A DNA stretch of 64,000 nucleotides, from positions 62,001 to 126,000 of the forward strand of contig JAUXMZ010000025.1 in assembly GCA_030683105.1 (NCBI GenBank), in the 5' to 3' direction. Under the pieces are notes generated by a model, which was not told the DNA's origin, made no database searches, and worked only from the letters and a program-made list of their open reading frames with translations. The DNA comes from Burkholderiales bacterium (GTDB lineage: Bacteria; Pseudomonadota; Gammaproteobacteria; Burkholderiales; SG8-41). The translations under genes and the position numbers were made by a program. Every line of letters starts with the position of its first letter. Positions within the stretch are counted from its first letter, which is position 1. This document shows, in pieces, positions 24,822 to 34,294 of the stretch.

Positions 24822-26702
24822 TCATGAAACCTGTCCGACAGGCCCGGTAGTTTCAGTTCCAGCCACCGCCAGCTTGAGAAATTCGCAATGAAAGGTAAGC
24901 TCAAGTAGATCGATGCCCGATATCGCCAGTTCGGCCCGGGCGCCGGTTTCCAGCGCCGGCAGCGAAGGCACCCGGAGCACCAGCGGCAACAGGTCAAAGC
25001 GCACCAGGTTCTCGCGCAGCACTCCCGCCGTCACCGTATCGACCTGCTCCTGGAGCAGCCAGCGCAGGCACCAATAGCGCTCCATGGCCCGCTGAAAATC
25101 GCCGTAGATTTCATAGGTGGCCTCGAAATCACGCAATACCGACAGCAGTCCTTCGCTGTTCGCTTGGCACGGTGGCGTCTCCCCGCGGATCAGCGCGATG
25201 AGCTGACGCTGATTGAGGAGATCGACATAGCGGCGCAGCGGCGAGCTCGACCACGCATACTGCTCGACACCCAAACCCTCATGGCCTGAAGGGTGCGCGC
25301 TCATCCTGACTTTCCCGTTGCCCTGCACACGGTATATCGCCGCAGTCCCGCTGGCGGCAAGCTGGCGCCCCCACTCGCTGTTGACGTAGATCATGAGCTC
25401 GGACACCACTCTGTCGATCGGCGTGCCGCGGGGGCGGCTCACGATAGTCACGCGGTCGCCCTCGACGCTGAAGCTGTATTCCGGGCGCTGCTCGGTTTCG
25501 GCTACATCACCGCGGCGCTTTCGCTCAAGCCCGGCGGCGAACTCCCAGAGCAGTTGCAGTTCCTGTGAGTAGCGGTGATCGACGGTGCCTTCGGTGGCGG
25601 CCTGCGCGCTGAACACCGGCCCGAGCGTATCGTGCCTGAGGTTGGCGGCAATGTGCACGCTCTCGATCCGGCTCGTGGTGGATACGATGTCGTATTCCGG
25701 CGTGATTTCAACATAGAGCGACACCGCCGGGCACTCGCAGCCCTCATGCAGCGTAAACGCGCGTATCGCTTCCCCGGGCAACATGGTGATTTTGTCGCCC
25801 GGAAAGTAAACCGTCGACAGGCGCTCGCGGGCCAGACGGTCGATTTCAGTGCCGCTCTCGATCCCGAGCGCGGGTGCGGCGATGTGGATGCCAATGAGAC
25901 TATGACCGCCCGGGAGCGGCGTTACCGAAAACGCATCGTCGATCTCGGTGGTAGACGCATCGTCGATGCTGAAGGCCTCGACCCCGGCATCGGGCAGGCC
26001 GGCAGGGGCAACGATAGGCGGCACGGGGCCAAACCCGGCGCCACGCGGAAAGTTCTCGTACAGAAAGCGGTTGAGGTGATAGTCGTGGGAGGAAGGCAGC
26101 GCACCGCAACGCTCGAGCAGCCGTGCCGGCGAAATTCGCAGCGCCGCGCTTGCCTCTTCCAGCGCTTTCCATTCGATGCTGTTCTTGTCCGGCTTGTACA
26201 GCAGGCTGGCGAGCACGGGCTCCAGTTCGGGGGGCAGCCTGCCTGCGGCAAGCTGGTCGACGTACTGTTCCTTTTTCAGGGCCTGCTGGCGTTTGCGCTC
26301 CAGGCCGGCCAGCGCCGCCTTGAGCGACTCCTCCGGCGCGGGCTTGTAGCGGCCCCGGCCTTTTTTGTAAAAGTACATCGGTGCGCTGTGCAGCCGAAAC
26401 AGCACGCCCGCGGATTCGACCGGATTGGGCGCATGGCCAAAATACTCGCGCGCCAGGTCATCGTGGGCAAATTCCCCGCCGCCGCAGCACTGCCACAGAA
26501 AATCGACGTCGATGCCCTCGGCCAGAGTCTGCGCCTCTTCCAAAAAAGCACCCGGCGGCGGCTGCTCGAAGCGCAACAGCACCGCGCCCGCTTTCACCTT
26601 CGAGCGCTTGCCATGCGGCGCCTCGACCTGGAGCGACGTATTGTTGTCCGCAAGGATGGTGCCGGCCTTGAAGGCGCCTTCTTCTTCGTAAAATACATTC
26701 AT
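24822..26702 (-). CDS. RNB-domain (RNase II/R-like) exoribonuclease
   Basis: Processive 3'-5' exoribonuclease of the RNase II superfamily. The start ATG 26702 (MNVFYEEEGAFKAGTILADN) is chosen over a longer open frame because upstream residues are low-quality shadow sequence. The N-terminal part is a cold-shock-like domain. The RNB catalytic site is seen as AFSIDDASTTEIDDAFSV, followed by IHIAAPALGIESGTEID and YFPGDKITMLPG, and later YAWSSSPLRRYVDLLNQRQL. Length is 626 aa. The last codons (GPVGQVS) read through GCCTGTCGGAC, the left-arm core of the dispersed repeat (near 24830-24844). Confidence 0.9.
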   Translation of the reverse strand: MNVFYEEEGAFKAGTILADNNTSLQVEAPHGKRSKVKAGAVLLRFEQPPPGAFLEEAQTLAEGIDVDFLWQCCGGGEFAHDDLAREYFGHAPNPVESAGVLFRLHSAPMYFYKKGRGRYKPAPEESLKAALAGLERKRQQALKKEQYVDQLAAGRLPPELEPVLASLLYKPDKNSIEWKALEEASAALRISPARLLERCGALPSSHDYHLNRFLYENFPRGAGFGPVPPIVAPAGLPDAGVEAFSIDDASTTEIDDAFSVTPLPGGHSLIGIHIAAPALGIESGTEIDRLARERLSTVYFPGDKITMLPGEAIRAFTLHEGCECPAVSLYVEITPEYDIVSTTSRIESVHIAANLRHDTLGPVFSAQAATEGTVDHRYSQELQLLWEFAAGLERKRRGDVAETEQRPEYSFSVEGDRVTIVSRPRGTPIDRVVSELMIYVNSEWGRQLAASGTAAIYRVQGNGKVRMSAHPSGHEGLGVEQYAWSSSPLRRYVDLLNQRQLIALIRGETPPCQANSEGLLSVLRDFEATYEIYGDFQRAMERYWCLRWLLQEQVDTVTAGVLRENLVRFDLLPLVLRVPSLPALETGARAELAISGIDLLELTFHCEFLKLAVAGTETTGPVGQVS

Positions 26703-26790
26703 GTATGGAGTAGGGTGATTGCGCGCGCCGGAGGAAACAATAACAAACCGGCGCTGGATTGGTTTAAAAACTGCCTGGCGGCCCGCCGCG

Positions 26791-29643
26791 TTACTCCGCG
26801 AGGTCCGGCTCGCCGCCCGCGCGCAAAATCTCGCCACGGACCGCGTCGCGCAATTGTACTGTGGCCTCCCAGTCCGAGCCAGGGGATTGTAGCGGCAACC
26901 CGAACGTGATTGCGATCGCACCGCGGCGCGGCAGCCAGACTTCGCTGCGCAGAACAGCGCGCGCACCGCGGATGGCCACCGGCACGACCGGCACGCCGGC
27001 GCGCGCCGCCACCGCAAACGCGCCGCTGCGGAACGGCCGGAGTCCGGTGCGCCGGTCAAACGTTCCTTCCGGGAAAAAAACGGGGTAATTCCCCGCCCGC
27101 AGCACCGCTGCGAACTGCTCGACATCCTCGCTGCCCTGGCGCACGTCAAAGCGTTCGACATACACCGCACCGATGCCGCGCAGGAACAACCGCGGTATCA
27201 GCTGGCGCGCGAACTCGCGCTTGGCGGCAAACGCATAGCGAAACTGCGGCGGCAACGCCGCCGAGAGCACAATGCCATCTAGATAACTGGTGTGATTTGC
27301 CGCCAGCACACACGGCGCCGGCGGCAGGTTTTCGAGACCGCGGGCGGTCACGCGAATTCGAGCCAGCCACAGGAACAGGCGCGCCGCATAGTGAATCAGC
27401 GGGCGGCACCATTGCGGCCTTGCGATGAGCGCCACCGCAAGCCAGGTGAGCGGCGCGAGCAGGGCAAACCATGCCAGCACATAGCAGCCGTACACGAGAT
27501 CCGCCAAGGCACGACCGCCGCGCCGCAATTGCGGCAAAGCTGCCGTCCACATCAGCCGCGTCACCTGCCACCATACCGGCGCCGGCCGGCTGGCGCGGCC
27601 GCCGCGCTCATAGAACTCGCGGCTAGCGGCGCGGCGGATTTTGCCGCTGGAGGTCTTGAGCACGGTGTGCGGTGGCGCCAGCACCACGTCGTCGACCGGC
27701 ATGCCGAGCACATCCACCGCCACTTCGTTGATCCTGTGCCGCAGTTGCTCGCGCGCCGTTTCCCCGGTTTCGCGCGTCTCGGCCAGCACCACCAGGCGTT
27801 CCGTGCCCGAAGCCGCATCGGCGCTGCCGAACACCGCGACGCACCCTTTGCGCACGCCGGGAAGGTTGCCGACCGCCTGCTCGAGATCGTACGGAAAAAT
27901 GTTGCGCCCGCCGCGGATGATCATGTCCTTTACGCGGCCGCTGAGATAGACCTCGCCGCCGACGAGATAAGCATAATCACCGCTGTCGAGCCACTCCCCG
28001 GCAAACAGCCTGCGCGTTTGCTCGGGATTGCGGTAATAACCACTGGTCGCGGACGGCCCCTTGAATTGCAGGCGGCCTTCCTGGCGTTCTCCCGTCTCGA
28101 AACCGGCCGCGTCCACCACCCGTACCTCGTGCCCGGGCAACGGCATCCCGCACGCGACCATGCGCAGCACATCGCGCTCGCCCTCGTCTGCCGGAATCGC
28201 CCGCCCTGAAGACATGAAGGGATCGCGCTGGATGCGGTCGATCACCGGCCCGCGCCCGGGAGGGGGAAAGGCCAACCCGACCGTGCATTCGGCCAGGCCA
28301 TAAACCGGCGCAATCGCTTCCGCTCGCAAGCCGTATTTCGCGAAGCGGTCACGGAACGCGGCGATCGTGTCGGGATTCACCGGCTCTGCGCCATTGAACG
28401 CATAACGCCACGAACTGAGGTCGAGACCCTCGATGTCGGCGTCCTCTATTTTGCGCAGGCATAACTCATAGGCGAAATTCGGCGCCGCCGACAACGTGCC
28501 GCGGTGGCGGTGTATCGCCCACAGCCACCGCTGCGGGCGCGACAGGAAAGCGAGCGGCGACATGACGACCGACGGAAAACCATGATAAAGCCCCGCCAGC
28601 CAGGCCCCGATCAATCCCATGTCGTGGTATAGCGGCAGCCAGCTCACGAACACATCGGAGGGCGCGGCAGCAACGGCCTGGCCCATGGCGCGGATGTTCG
28701 CCAGCAGGTTGGCGTGGGTCAGCACGACGCCTTTCGGGTTGCCGGTGCTGCCAGAGGTGTATTGCAGGAAGGCGGTATCCCCGGGGCCGATGCGCGGATG
28801 CAGCTCCAGTTTGCGGCCGGGTCTGAATTCAGCCGGGATCATCACGCCGCGCAACGACTGTACTTGCGAGCGCAGCAGCAGCGCCACCGGTTTCGCCTCC
28901 GGCATGGTGATCATCATAGCCACCTGCGCGTTGGCCAGAATCCCGGCATGGCGGCGCATGTGGTCTTCGAGCTGGGCCAGCCGCAGGGGCGGATAAATCG
29001 GCACCGGGATGCCGCCCGCAATCAGGATGCCATAGAAGCTGAAGAAATAATCGCGGCCGGTAGGCAGCATGATCGCAACCATCTGCCCCGGCTCCAGCCC
29101 GCCGTCCACCAATCCCACGGCTACCGCTTCGGCCCCGGCCTTGAGTTCAGCGTAGCTCAGATCGTGTTCGCGTTCATCCTCGTCGTAGAGGTGAATCTGC
29201 AGTTGATCCGGATGCTGTGCCGCATGCCAGTCGAGCACCTCGATCAGAGTTTGCGCCTGCTCCGGCAATTGCGTATCGGACGCCACGACCAGCTCGCGCA
29301 CCGTTTTTTGCGCTACCTTCTCGGGCGCATGCGCGGAGATCAGGACCAACAACAGGTCGCGCGGCGTCTCGACGCTGGACAGGGCGCGCTCCGGCATGCT
29401 GACGCCGAATTCGCGTTCGGCGCGCAGCAGCAGTTCGACCCGCCCCAGACTGTCGATGCCAAGGTCGCGCTCGAGCGTGCTGTCGAGCGCCACCCGCACC
29501 GGCCGCCCGGGCCTCGACTCGCGCAGAAAAGCCTCGATCAAATCGATGAGTCGCGCGGCGGCCGCGTCCGGTTGGACCGGAGCGTCCTTGTGGGCTTCCT
29601 GCGTAGGCGGGTTCGCTGCCATCTGATGTGCGTCATTGTCCAC
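26791..29643 (-). CDS. Fusion protein: acyl carrier domain, acyl-AMP ligase (FAAL-like), PlsC acyltransferase
   Basis: Three-part lipid enzyme of 950 aa. Residues about 28-105 form an acyl carrier domain with the phosphopantetheine serine in DLGIDSLGRVELLLR. Residues about 135-690 are an adenylate-forming ligase (YTSGSTGNPKGVVLTHANL, LPLYHDMGLIGAWLAG, VYGLAECTVGLAF, GRVKDMIIRGGRNIFPYDLE, catalytic Lys in LKTSSGKIRRAA) that resembles fatty acyl-AMP ligases. After a membrane segment, about 740-940 is a PlsC domain with NHTSYLD and FFPEGTF. It probably activates a fatty acid, loads it on its own carrier and transfers it to a lysolipid or glycerol phosphate; this sequence of steps is inferred. 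Confidence 0.88.
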   Translation of the reverse strand: MDNDAHQMAANPPTQEAHKDAPVQPDAAAARLIDLIEAFLRESRPGRPVRVALDSTLERDLGIDSLGRVELLLRAEREFGVSMPERALSSVETPRDLLLVLISAHAPEKVAQKTVRELVVASDTQLPEQAQTLIEVLDWHAAQHPDQLQIHLYDEDEREHDLSYAELKAGAEAVAVGLVDGGLEPGQMVAIMLPTGRDYFFSFYGILIAGGIPVPIYPPLRLAQLEDHMRRHAGILANAQVAMMITMPEAKPVALLLRSQVQSLRGVMIPAEFRPGRKLELHPRIGPGDTAFLQYTSGSTGNPKGVVLTHANLLANIRAMGQAVAAAPSDVFVSWLPLYHDMGLIGAWLAGLYHGFPSVVMSPLAFLSRPQRWLWAIHRHRGTLSAAPNFAYELCLRKIEDADIEGLDLSSWRYAFNGAEPVNPDTIAAFRDRFAKYGLRAEAIAPVYGLAECTVGLAFPPPGRGPVIDRIQRDPFMSSGRAIPADEGERDVLRMVACGMPLPGHEVRVVDAAGFETGERQEGRLQFKGPSATSGYYRNPEQTRRLFAGEWLDSGDYAYLVGGEVYLSGRVKDMIIRGGRNIFPYDLEQAVGNLPGVRKGCVAVFGSADAASGTERLVVLAETRETGETAREQLRHRINEVAVDVLGMPVDDVVLAPPHTVLKTSSGKIRRAASREFYERGGRASRPAPVWWQVTRLMWTAALPQLRRGGRALADLVYGCYVLAWFALLAPLTWLAVALIARPQWCRPLIHYAARLFLWLARIRVTARGLENLPPAPCVLAANHTSYLDGIVLSAALPPQFRYAFAAKREFARQLIPRLFLRGIGAVYVERFDVRQGSEDVEQFAAVLRAGNYPVFFPEGTFDRRTGLRPFRSGAFAVAARAGVPVVPVAIRGARAVLRSEVWLPRRGAIAITFGLPLQSPGSDWEATVQLRDAVRGEILRAGGEPDLAE

Positions 29644-29680
29644 CGCGCTGCCGCCTGTTGCAAACGCGCGGCCGGCACGT

Positions 29681-29711
29681 AAAAAAGGGCGCAGCCGAGA
29701 AGACTGCGCCC
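29681..29711 (-). terminator. Rho-independent terminator after the lipoprotein gene
   Basis: GGGCGCAG (29687-29694) pairs with CTGCGCCC (29704-29711). On the minus strand the hairpin is followed by six T (complement of A 29681-29686). It lies 28 bp beyond the stop of the lipoprotein gene and before the start region of the ACP-ligase-PlsC gene, so it separates the two transcripts. Confidence 0.88.
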
Positions 29712-29738
29712 GTCGGACGAAAAACCGGACGTACCGAA

Positions 29739-30785
29739 CTACTGTACGGTCTTGCGCATGATCACCACGTTGTCGAAAACCAGGTTCAAGCTCCAGATCC
29801 AGCGCGAACCCGCGAAGAGTTCCGGATAGCGCGTGTACGCGGGCAGATTGTTGACCCCGATGTCGGTGTCGGTGTACTCGTAGGCGCGCGGCCAGTTGGC
29901 GTCATTGAACCGCGGGGACTGCCAGTTCGCCGGGATGGGATAATGCACGGCGTAGCACTTCTCCTGGCACGGCGGCTTCTTCGCCACGGGATGCACGCGG
30001 CCGAGCGGCGTGGTGTCATGTGTATGGCCCCGTTCCACGACTTCCTCTGGATTATTGAGCGGGCCGATATAGAACGACTGCGCCTTCCAGCTGCTGTCGG
30101 TGACGGTGCCGTCGCTCAGCTTGAGGATCATGCCGGCGTCGCCCGGATGCCACGGGTTCTGCTTGGGACCGGACACCGGGAAGAGTTCCATCCCCTGCCC
30201 CAGGTGCCCCTCCCAATCGACGCCGAGAACGGCGATGGTGTACGGCCGCTTCACCTTGAACTTGAAGATCGCCGAGTTGAACGGGGTAAACGGCGTGTTG
30301 TCGACCGTCACCAGTTTCCCGTTCACGTACATCTCGAAGTAGTTGTCACCGACCATGTAGCCGGTAATGACCTCTCCGTCCGCATCGATCTCGACGACGG
30401 GAACGCTGGCGGAGGAAACCTCGGCCGAATTCTTGGGCGTCTTCAGATTACATTCGTTGTAAAGGTCGTGGCTCAACGGGCCAAGCCCTTTCTGCAGCGC
30501 CGTCACCGCGGGAACGGTGATGACCGTGCCGTCGGTGGCAGTGATCTCGCCGACTGCGGCCACGCGCAGATTCATCTTGGGATTGGGGTTGGCGCATTTG
30601 GTGAGGTTCTGCGCCACGATCTTCGTCGCCGGTCCCTGCGTGATCATGCGTTTTGGGGGCGTCGGGTCGGCCGCGTCGAGTTGGGGGGCTGATGGGGTCG
30701 TCTGGCAACCGGCGAGCGCGAGACCCGCAAGCAACATCAAAAAGCTGACTTTCAGTGAAACAAAACCTCCTGACTTGCTCCTCAT
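29739..30785 (-). CDS. Putative lipoprotein of unknown function
   Basis: I do not recognise the family. Residues 1-27 form a lipoprotein signal (FLMLLAGLALAGCQTT, lipobox LAGC). The mature part is about 320 aa and contains GDNYFEMYVNGKLVTVDNTP, YTIAVLGVDWEGHLGQGME, WHPGDAGMILKLSDGTVTDSSWKAQ and a Cys pair in KKPPCQEKCYAVH. The Trp/Gly/Asp pattern suggests beta-sandwich ligand-binding modules exposed in the periplasm or on the surface; that is inference. AAGGGAG precedes the start, and a strong terminator follows. It appears to be a single-gene transcript. Confidence 0.75.
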   Translation of the reverse strand: MRSKSGGFVSLKVSFLMLLAGLALAGCQTTPSAPQLDAADPTPPKRMITQGPATKIVAQNLTKCANPNPKMNLRVAAVGEITATDGTVITVPAVTALQKGLGPLSHDLYNECNLKTPKNSAEVSSASVPVVEIDADGEVITGYMVGDNYFEMYVNGKLVTVDNTPFTPFNSAIFKFKVKRPYTIAVLGVDWEGHLGQGMELFPVSGPKQNPWHPGDAGMILKLSDGTVTDSSWKAQSFYIGPLNNPEEVVERGHTHDTTPLGRVHPVAKKPPCQEKCYAVHYPIPANWQSPRFNDANWPRAYEYTDTDIGVNNLPAYTRYPELFAGSRWIWSLNLVFDNVVIMRKTVQ

Positions 30786-30874
30786 GATGAACTCCCTTGT
30801 GAGTTGTCGTGCCGCCTGTTGTTTTCGTTTCCGCTCCGGGGCAGCTGCCGGACGGCCTGTGAACCGGGGATAGC

Positions 30875-31465
30875 TTAGCGGAGAACCGGGTGGCGGGCAA
30901 CGGTATCCGCAACGCCGCAGAAGGCGAGCATGGGGTCAAGATAATCGGCGAAACCACTGAAACCATGGTCACCGCCGGATATCACGATCTGCTCACAACC
31001 GGCGTACCGCGCCGCGGCATGGCGATAGTCGAGCAACTCGTCGCCGGTCGTGACCAGCAAAAGATAACGCGCGGGCGTGATCTGCGGAACTTCGAGCGCG
31101 CGCAGCTCGGCGATATGCTGCGCCGTGAATCGGTATTCGCCGCCCGTATAAAGATTTTGCTGCGAACCCACAAAGTCGCGCAGCAAATCGTACGGACGCA
31201 CAGCGGGATTGACAAGGACCGCCCGCAATCCGCGCGTCTCCGCAAGATACGTCGCGTAAAAACCGCCCAGCGAGCTGCCGACGAGGACCGCATCAGGGAA
31301 TTTCGCCAGCACCGCCTCGAGTTGCACCATGGCGTGGGCAGGCCGGTGATCGAGATCCGGGCAGCCGAACTCTGCTGCGCGACCGAGGGCCGCCATGCGC
31401 CCGCCGATCAGCCGCGCCTTGAACGATTGCGCCGAGCTGTTGAAACCGTGGATGTAGAGGATCAC
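30875..31465 (-). CDS. YqiA/YcfP-family alpha/beta-hydrolase (esterase)
   Basis: Small serine esterase of the YqiA/UPF0227 type, 196 aa. It opens MILYIHGFNSSAQSFKA. The nucleophile elbow is VGSSLGGFYATYLAE, and the acid and histidine are probably in LLLVTTGDELLDYR and ISGGDHGFSGF. Physiological substrates are unknown; E. coli YqiA hydrolyses short acyl esters. It lies between the unknown lipoprotein and the amidase on the minus strand, with no evident functional tie. Confidence 0.9.
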   Translation of the reverse strand: MILYIHGFNSSAQSFKARLIGGRMAALGRAAEFGCPDLDHRPAHAMVQLEAVLAKFPDAVLVGSSLGGFYATYLAETRGLRAVLVNPAVRPYDLLRDFVGSQQNLYTGGEYRFTAQHIAELRALEVPQITPARYLLLVTTGDELLDYRHAAARYAGCEQIVISGGDHGFSGFADYLDPMLAFCGVADTVARHPVLR

Positions 31466-31504
31466 GCCTAAGAACGCATTTCAAAAAGACCAAGACCGAT
31501 GTAA

Positions 31505-31533
31505 CCGCCGATTATCGGCGGCTAAATTTTTTT
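31505..31533 (+). terminator. Weak hairpin with T tract, plus-strand orientation
   Basis: CCGCCGA (31505-31511) pairs with TCGGCGG (31515-31521), followed five bases later by seven T (31527-31533). The T tract is on the plus strand, although the genes on both sides are on the minus strand, so it would stop antisense transcription. The hairpin could still act as a 3'-end structure for the amidase mRNA. Confidence 0.4.
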
Positions 31534-32728
31534 ATTTTGTTACGGGCTCTAAGCCAAGTTCACGGGCAAGGGCGAGCAGCATCTCGTCGGCGCCGCGCCG
31601 CGCAATCAGCGACAGGCCGAGCGGGCAGCCATCGAGGCTGCCCAGCGGAATAGTGATCTGGGGCAGCCGCGCCAGTCCGGCGATGCACAGCAGGCCCATC
31701 GCGCGGCCGCGGAAATCGTCGAGTTCGGCGGGCGGCGTGTTTCGGAGCGGCGCGATGCCGGGCACAGTCGGCAGGACCAGCACGGCATCCCCGGCAAGCA
31801 GCGCATCCATGCGCCGCGCGATGTCTTCCCGCTTGGCCTTGGCCAAAACAACGTCCTTTTCATCGATGGTCGAGGTCCACAGCACGCGCTCCTTGACGCC
31901 GGGTCCGAGATCCGGCTTTACCCGCGTCACCCAGGCGCCATGCTGCGCCCAGATTTCCGCGCCTTGCAGCAGGCGGAATATCTGGAACCACTGCGGCAGC
32001 CCTTCTGCGCTGACCGTCACCGGCGCAGCAGCGCCTAACAAAGCGCTGATGCGCTTGACCGCCGGCTGCAATGCCTGTGTCACTGCGTCGCCAGCGAGTG
32101 CAAACGCGTCGGCAGCAAGCAGCAACCGGCCTGGCTTGGGAGGAACATCCGCGCCCAGCAGTACACGACCGACGCGCTCCAGCAGCGCAGGATCCCGCGC
32201 AAACCAGCCGCAGGTATCGAAACTCCAGGCGAGCGGGCACGCACCTTCCAGCGACACCCGGCCATGCGTCGGCCGCATGCCGTAAATGCCGCAAAAGCTC
32301 GCCGGTGCGCGCACCGAACCGCCGGTGTCGGTGCCTATCGCGAAATCGCACAGCCCGCCGGCGACCGCCGCGGCCGAGCCGCTCGACGACCCGCCGGGAA
32401 TGCGCCCGGGCGCGTTGACGTTGACCGGCGTGCCGTAATGCGCGTTCTCCCCGTTGAGACTGAAAGCCAGTTCGTCACTGTGCGTCTTGCCGACCATATC
32501 GGCGCCCGCATCGAGCAACTGCTGTACCACCGGCGCCGTAGCACGCGCGGCGTCGTGTGTCGTGAGCCATGCGGGGCTGCCGAAGCCAGTTTTATGCCCG
32601 GCGATATCGTAAAGATCCTTGACGCCAAACGTGAGGCCGGCGAGCACGCCTTGCCCCGAGCCGTTGAGTGCGGCATGCGTGTGCGTGCAGAATGCGCCTA
32701 GCGGGTCGCGGGGAAGAACTGGATTCAT
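31532..32728 (-). CDS. Amidase-signature family amidase
   Basis: Amide hydrolase with the Ser-cisSer-Lys triad: Lys in LTFGVKDLYDI, the Ser-rich loop GRIPGGSSSGSAAAVAGG, and nucleophile serine in GTDTGGSVRAPASFCG. The region VGKTHSDELAFSLNGENAHYG is typical of the AMI1/indoleacetamide-hydrolase-like branch. Length is 398 aa, somewhat short, as in that branch. The substrate is not assignable. It is separated from mpl by repeat copy C, which ends 16 bp before its start, and precedes the YqiA gene. Confidence 0.9.
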   Translation of the reverse strand: MNPVLPRDPLGAFCTHTHAALNGSGQGVLAGLTFGVKDLYDIAGHKTGFGSPAWLTTHDAARATAPVVQQLLDAGADMVGKTHSDELAFSLNGENAHYGTPVNVNAPGRIPGGSSSGSAAAVAGGLCDFAIGTDTGGSVRAPASFCGIYGMRPTHGRVSLEGACPLAWSFDTCGWFARDPALLERVGRVLLGADVPPKPGRLLLAADAFALAGDAVTQALQPAVKRISALLGAAAPVTVSAEGLPQWFQIFRLLQGAEIWAQHGAWVTRVKPDLGPGVKERVLWTSTIDEKDVVLAKAKREDIARRMDALLAGDAVLVLPTVPGIAPLRNTPPAELDDFRGRAMGLLCIAGLARLPQITIPLGSLDGCPLGLSLIARRGADEMLLALARELGLEPVTK

Positions 32729-32736
32729 GTCAGGCC

Positions 32737-32926
32737 AGCAGCCTGTCGGACTTGGCTCCCATTCGCCGGAACGGGTAGTGTTAACGGATCACCGTTGATC
32801 GACGCTGCGGCGACAGGCCGCTTAAGAAAAAGATTGGCAAGTGTCACTTGCATGGCGTTCTTTTCTCCTCGTTCCAAAGTTTTTTCATTTTAGGAGTTTG
32901 CCGGGGCTAAGTCCGACAAACTCCTA
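32737..32926. repeat. Dispersed two-hairpin repeat, copy C
   Basis: Left arm AGCAGCCTGTCGG begins at 32737 and pairs with CGACAGGCCGCT about 75 bp later. The spacer carries GCATGGCGTTCTTTTC and TTTTTTCATTTTAGGAG, as in copies A, E and F. Right arm TAGGAGTTTG(C)CGG (32891-32903) pairs with CCGACAAACTCCTA (32913-32926). The mpl gene runs into this right arm from the other strand: its last six residues and stop (TAG, 32909-32907) are encoded by the repeat. Confidence 0.9.
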
Positions 32927-34262
32927 ACCGTTCCAGCAATTTGTCGTGTATGCCGCCAAAGCCGCCGTTGCTCATGATCAGCACGTGGTCGCCGGCGCGC
33001 ACATCCTTGACGATCAGCCGAAGCAGCCGGTCGATGTCGTCGCAAATTACGGCCTTGTCGGCCAGCGGCGCGAGCACGGTGTTCGCGTCCCAGGCGAGGC
33101 CCGCGCTGTAGCAAAACACCCGATCTGCAACAGCAAGGCTTGCGGCGAGCCTGTCCTTCATCACGCCCTGCTTCATGGTATTGGATCGCGGCTCGAGTAC
33201 GGCAATGATGCGCGCGCCGTTAACCCTGGCGCGCAGCCCGGCCAGCGTGGTGGTGATGGCCGTGGGGTGATGCGCGAAATCGTCGTAGACCGTGATGCCG
33301 TTGGCCACGCCTTTTATTTCCATGCGGCGCTTGACGTTCCTGAACTGCGCCAACGCTTCGATCGCCGCTGCCGGCGGCACGCCGCTGTGGCGCGCGGCGG
33401 CGATGGCGGCCAGCGCATTGAGCTGATTGTGTACGCCGAGCAGATCCCATGAGACGCGGCCCACGCTTTCGTTTTTCCACAGCACATCGAAGGCGCCGGA
33501 CGCATCCTGCGCGCCAGCGTTCCAGCCCTCAGCCGCCGCAAAATGCTCGAGCGGCGTCCAGCAACCGCGCGCGAGCACGCGCTCGAGGTTGCCATCGGCG
33601 CCATTGGTGACGATCAGGCCATTGGCCGGAATAGTGCGCACCAGGTGATGAAACTGGGTTTCGATCGCGGCGAGGTCGGGGAAAATATCGGCGTGATCGA
33701 ATTCGAGATTGTTGAGCACCGCGGTGCGCGGCCGGTAATGCACGAACTTGGAGCGCTTGTCGAAGAATGCGGTGTCGTACTCGTCGGCTTCGATGGCGAA
33801 AAAAGGCGTATCGGACAAACGCGCCGAGACACCGAAATTCTCGGGCACGCCGCCGATCAGAAAACCCGGCCGCAATCCCGCATGCTCGAGTATCCACGCC
33901 AGCATGGCGGCCGTGGAGGTCTTGCCGTGGGTACCCGCGACCGCCAGCACCCATTTCCCGTGAAGCACATTTTCGGCCAGCCACTGCGGCCCTGATACGT
34001 AGGGCAGCCCCTGATTGAGGATCTCCTCCATCAGCGGGTTCCCGCGCGTGACCACATTGCCGATCACGAACACGTCGGGCTTGAGATTCACCTGGTCCGG
34101 CGCGTATCCCTCGATGAGCGTGATGCCCTGGTCAGCGAGTTGGGTGCTCATAGGCGGATAAACCTGAGCGTCGCAACCCGTGACCTCGTGGCCGGCCTGG
34201 CGCGCGATCGCCGCGATGCCGCCCATGAAGGTGCCGCAAACGCCGAGGATATGGATGTGCAT
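32907..34262 (-). CDS. mpl: UDP-N-acetylmuramate:L-Ala-gamma-D-Glu-meso-Dap ligase
   Basis: Cytoplasmic ligase that re-attaches recycled murein tripeptide to UDP-MurNAc. It opens with MHIHILGVCGTFMGGIAAIA. The ATP loop is VAGTHGKTSTAAM, followed by FFAIEADEYDTAFFDKRSKF, LNNLEFDHADIF and the Mpl-typical YDDFAHHPTAI. Length is 451 aa, normal. It complements ampG at 52-53 kb, which imports the muropeptides. The C-terminus (LGVCRT) comes from the dispersed repeat copy C, so the ancestral end may have been replaced. Confidence 0.96.
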   Translation of the reverse strand: MHIHILGVCGTFMGGIAAIARQAGHEVTGCDAQVYPPMSTQLADQGITLIEGYAPDQVNLKPDVFVIGNVVTRGNPLMEEILNQGLPYVSGPQWLAENVLHGKWVLAVAGTHGKTSTAAMLAWILEHAGLRPGFLIGGVPENFGVSARLSDTPFFAIEADEYDTAFFDKRSKFVHYRPRTAVLNNLEFDHADIFPDLAAIETQFHHLVRTIPANGLIVTNGADGNLERVLARGCWTPLEHFAAAEGWNAGAQDASGAFDVLWKNESVGRVSWDLLGVHNQLNALAAIAAARHSGVPPAAAIEALAQFRNVKRRMEIKGVANGITVYDDFAHHPTAITTTLAGLRARVNGARIIAVLEPRSNTMKQGVMKDRLAASLAVADRVFCYSAGLAWDANTVLAPLADKAVICDDIDRLLRLIVKDVRAGDHVLIMSNGGFGGIHDKLLERLGVCRT

Positions 34263-34294
34263 TATTTAAACCGGCTCGCCGAGTGAAGCACCCG

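Noticed and set aside
26703-27170. N-terminal extension of the RNB nuclease up to 27170
   Set aside because: It overlaps the ACP-ligase-PlsC gene, is Arg/Ser-rich shadow sequence, and the family start is at MNVFYEEEG (26702).
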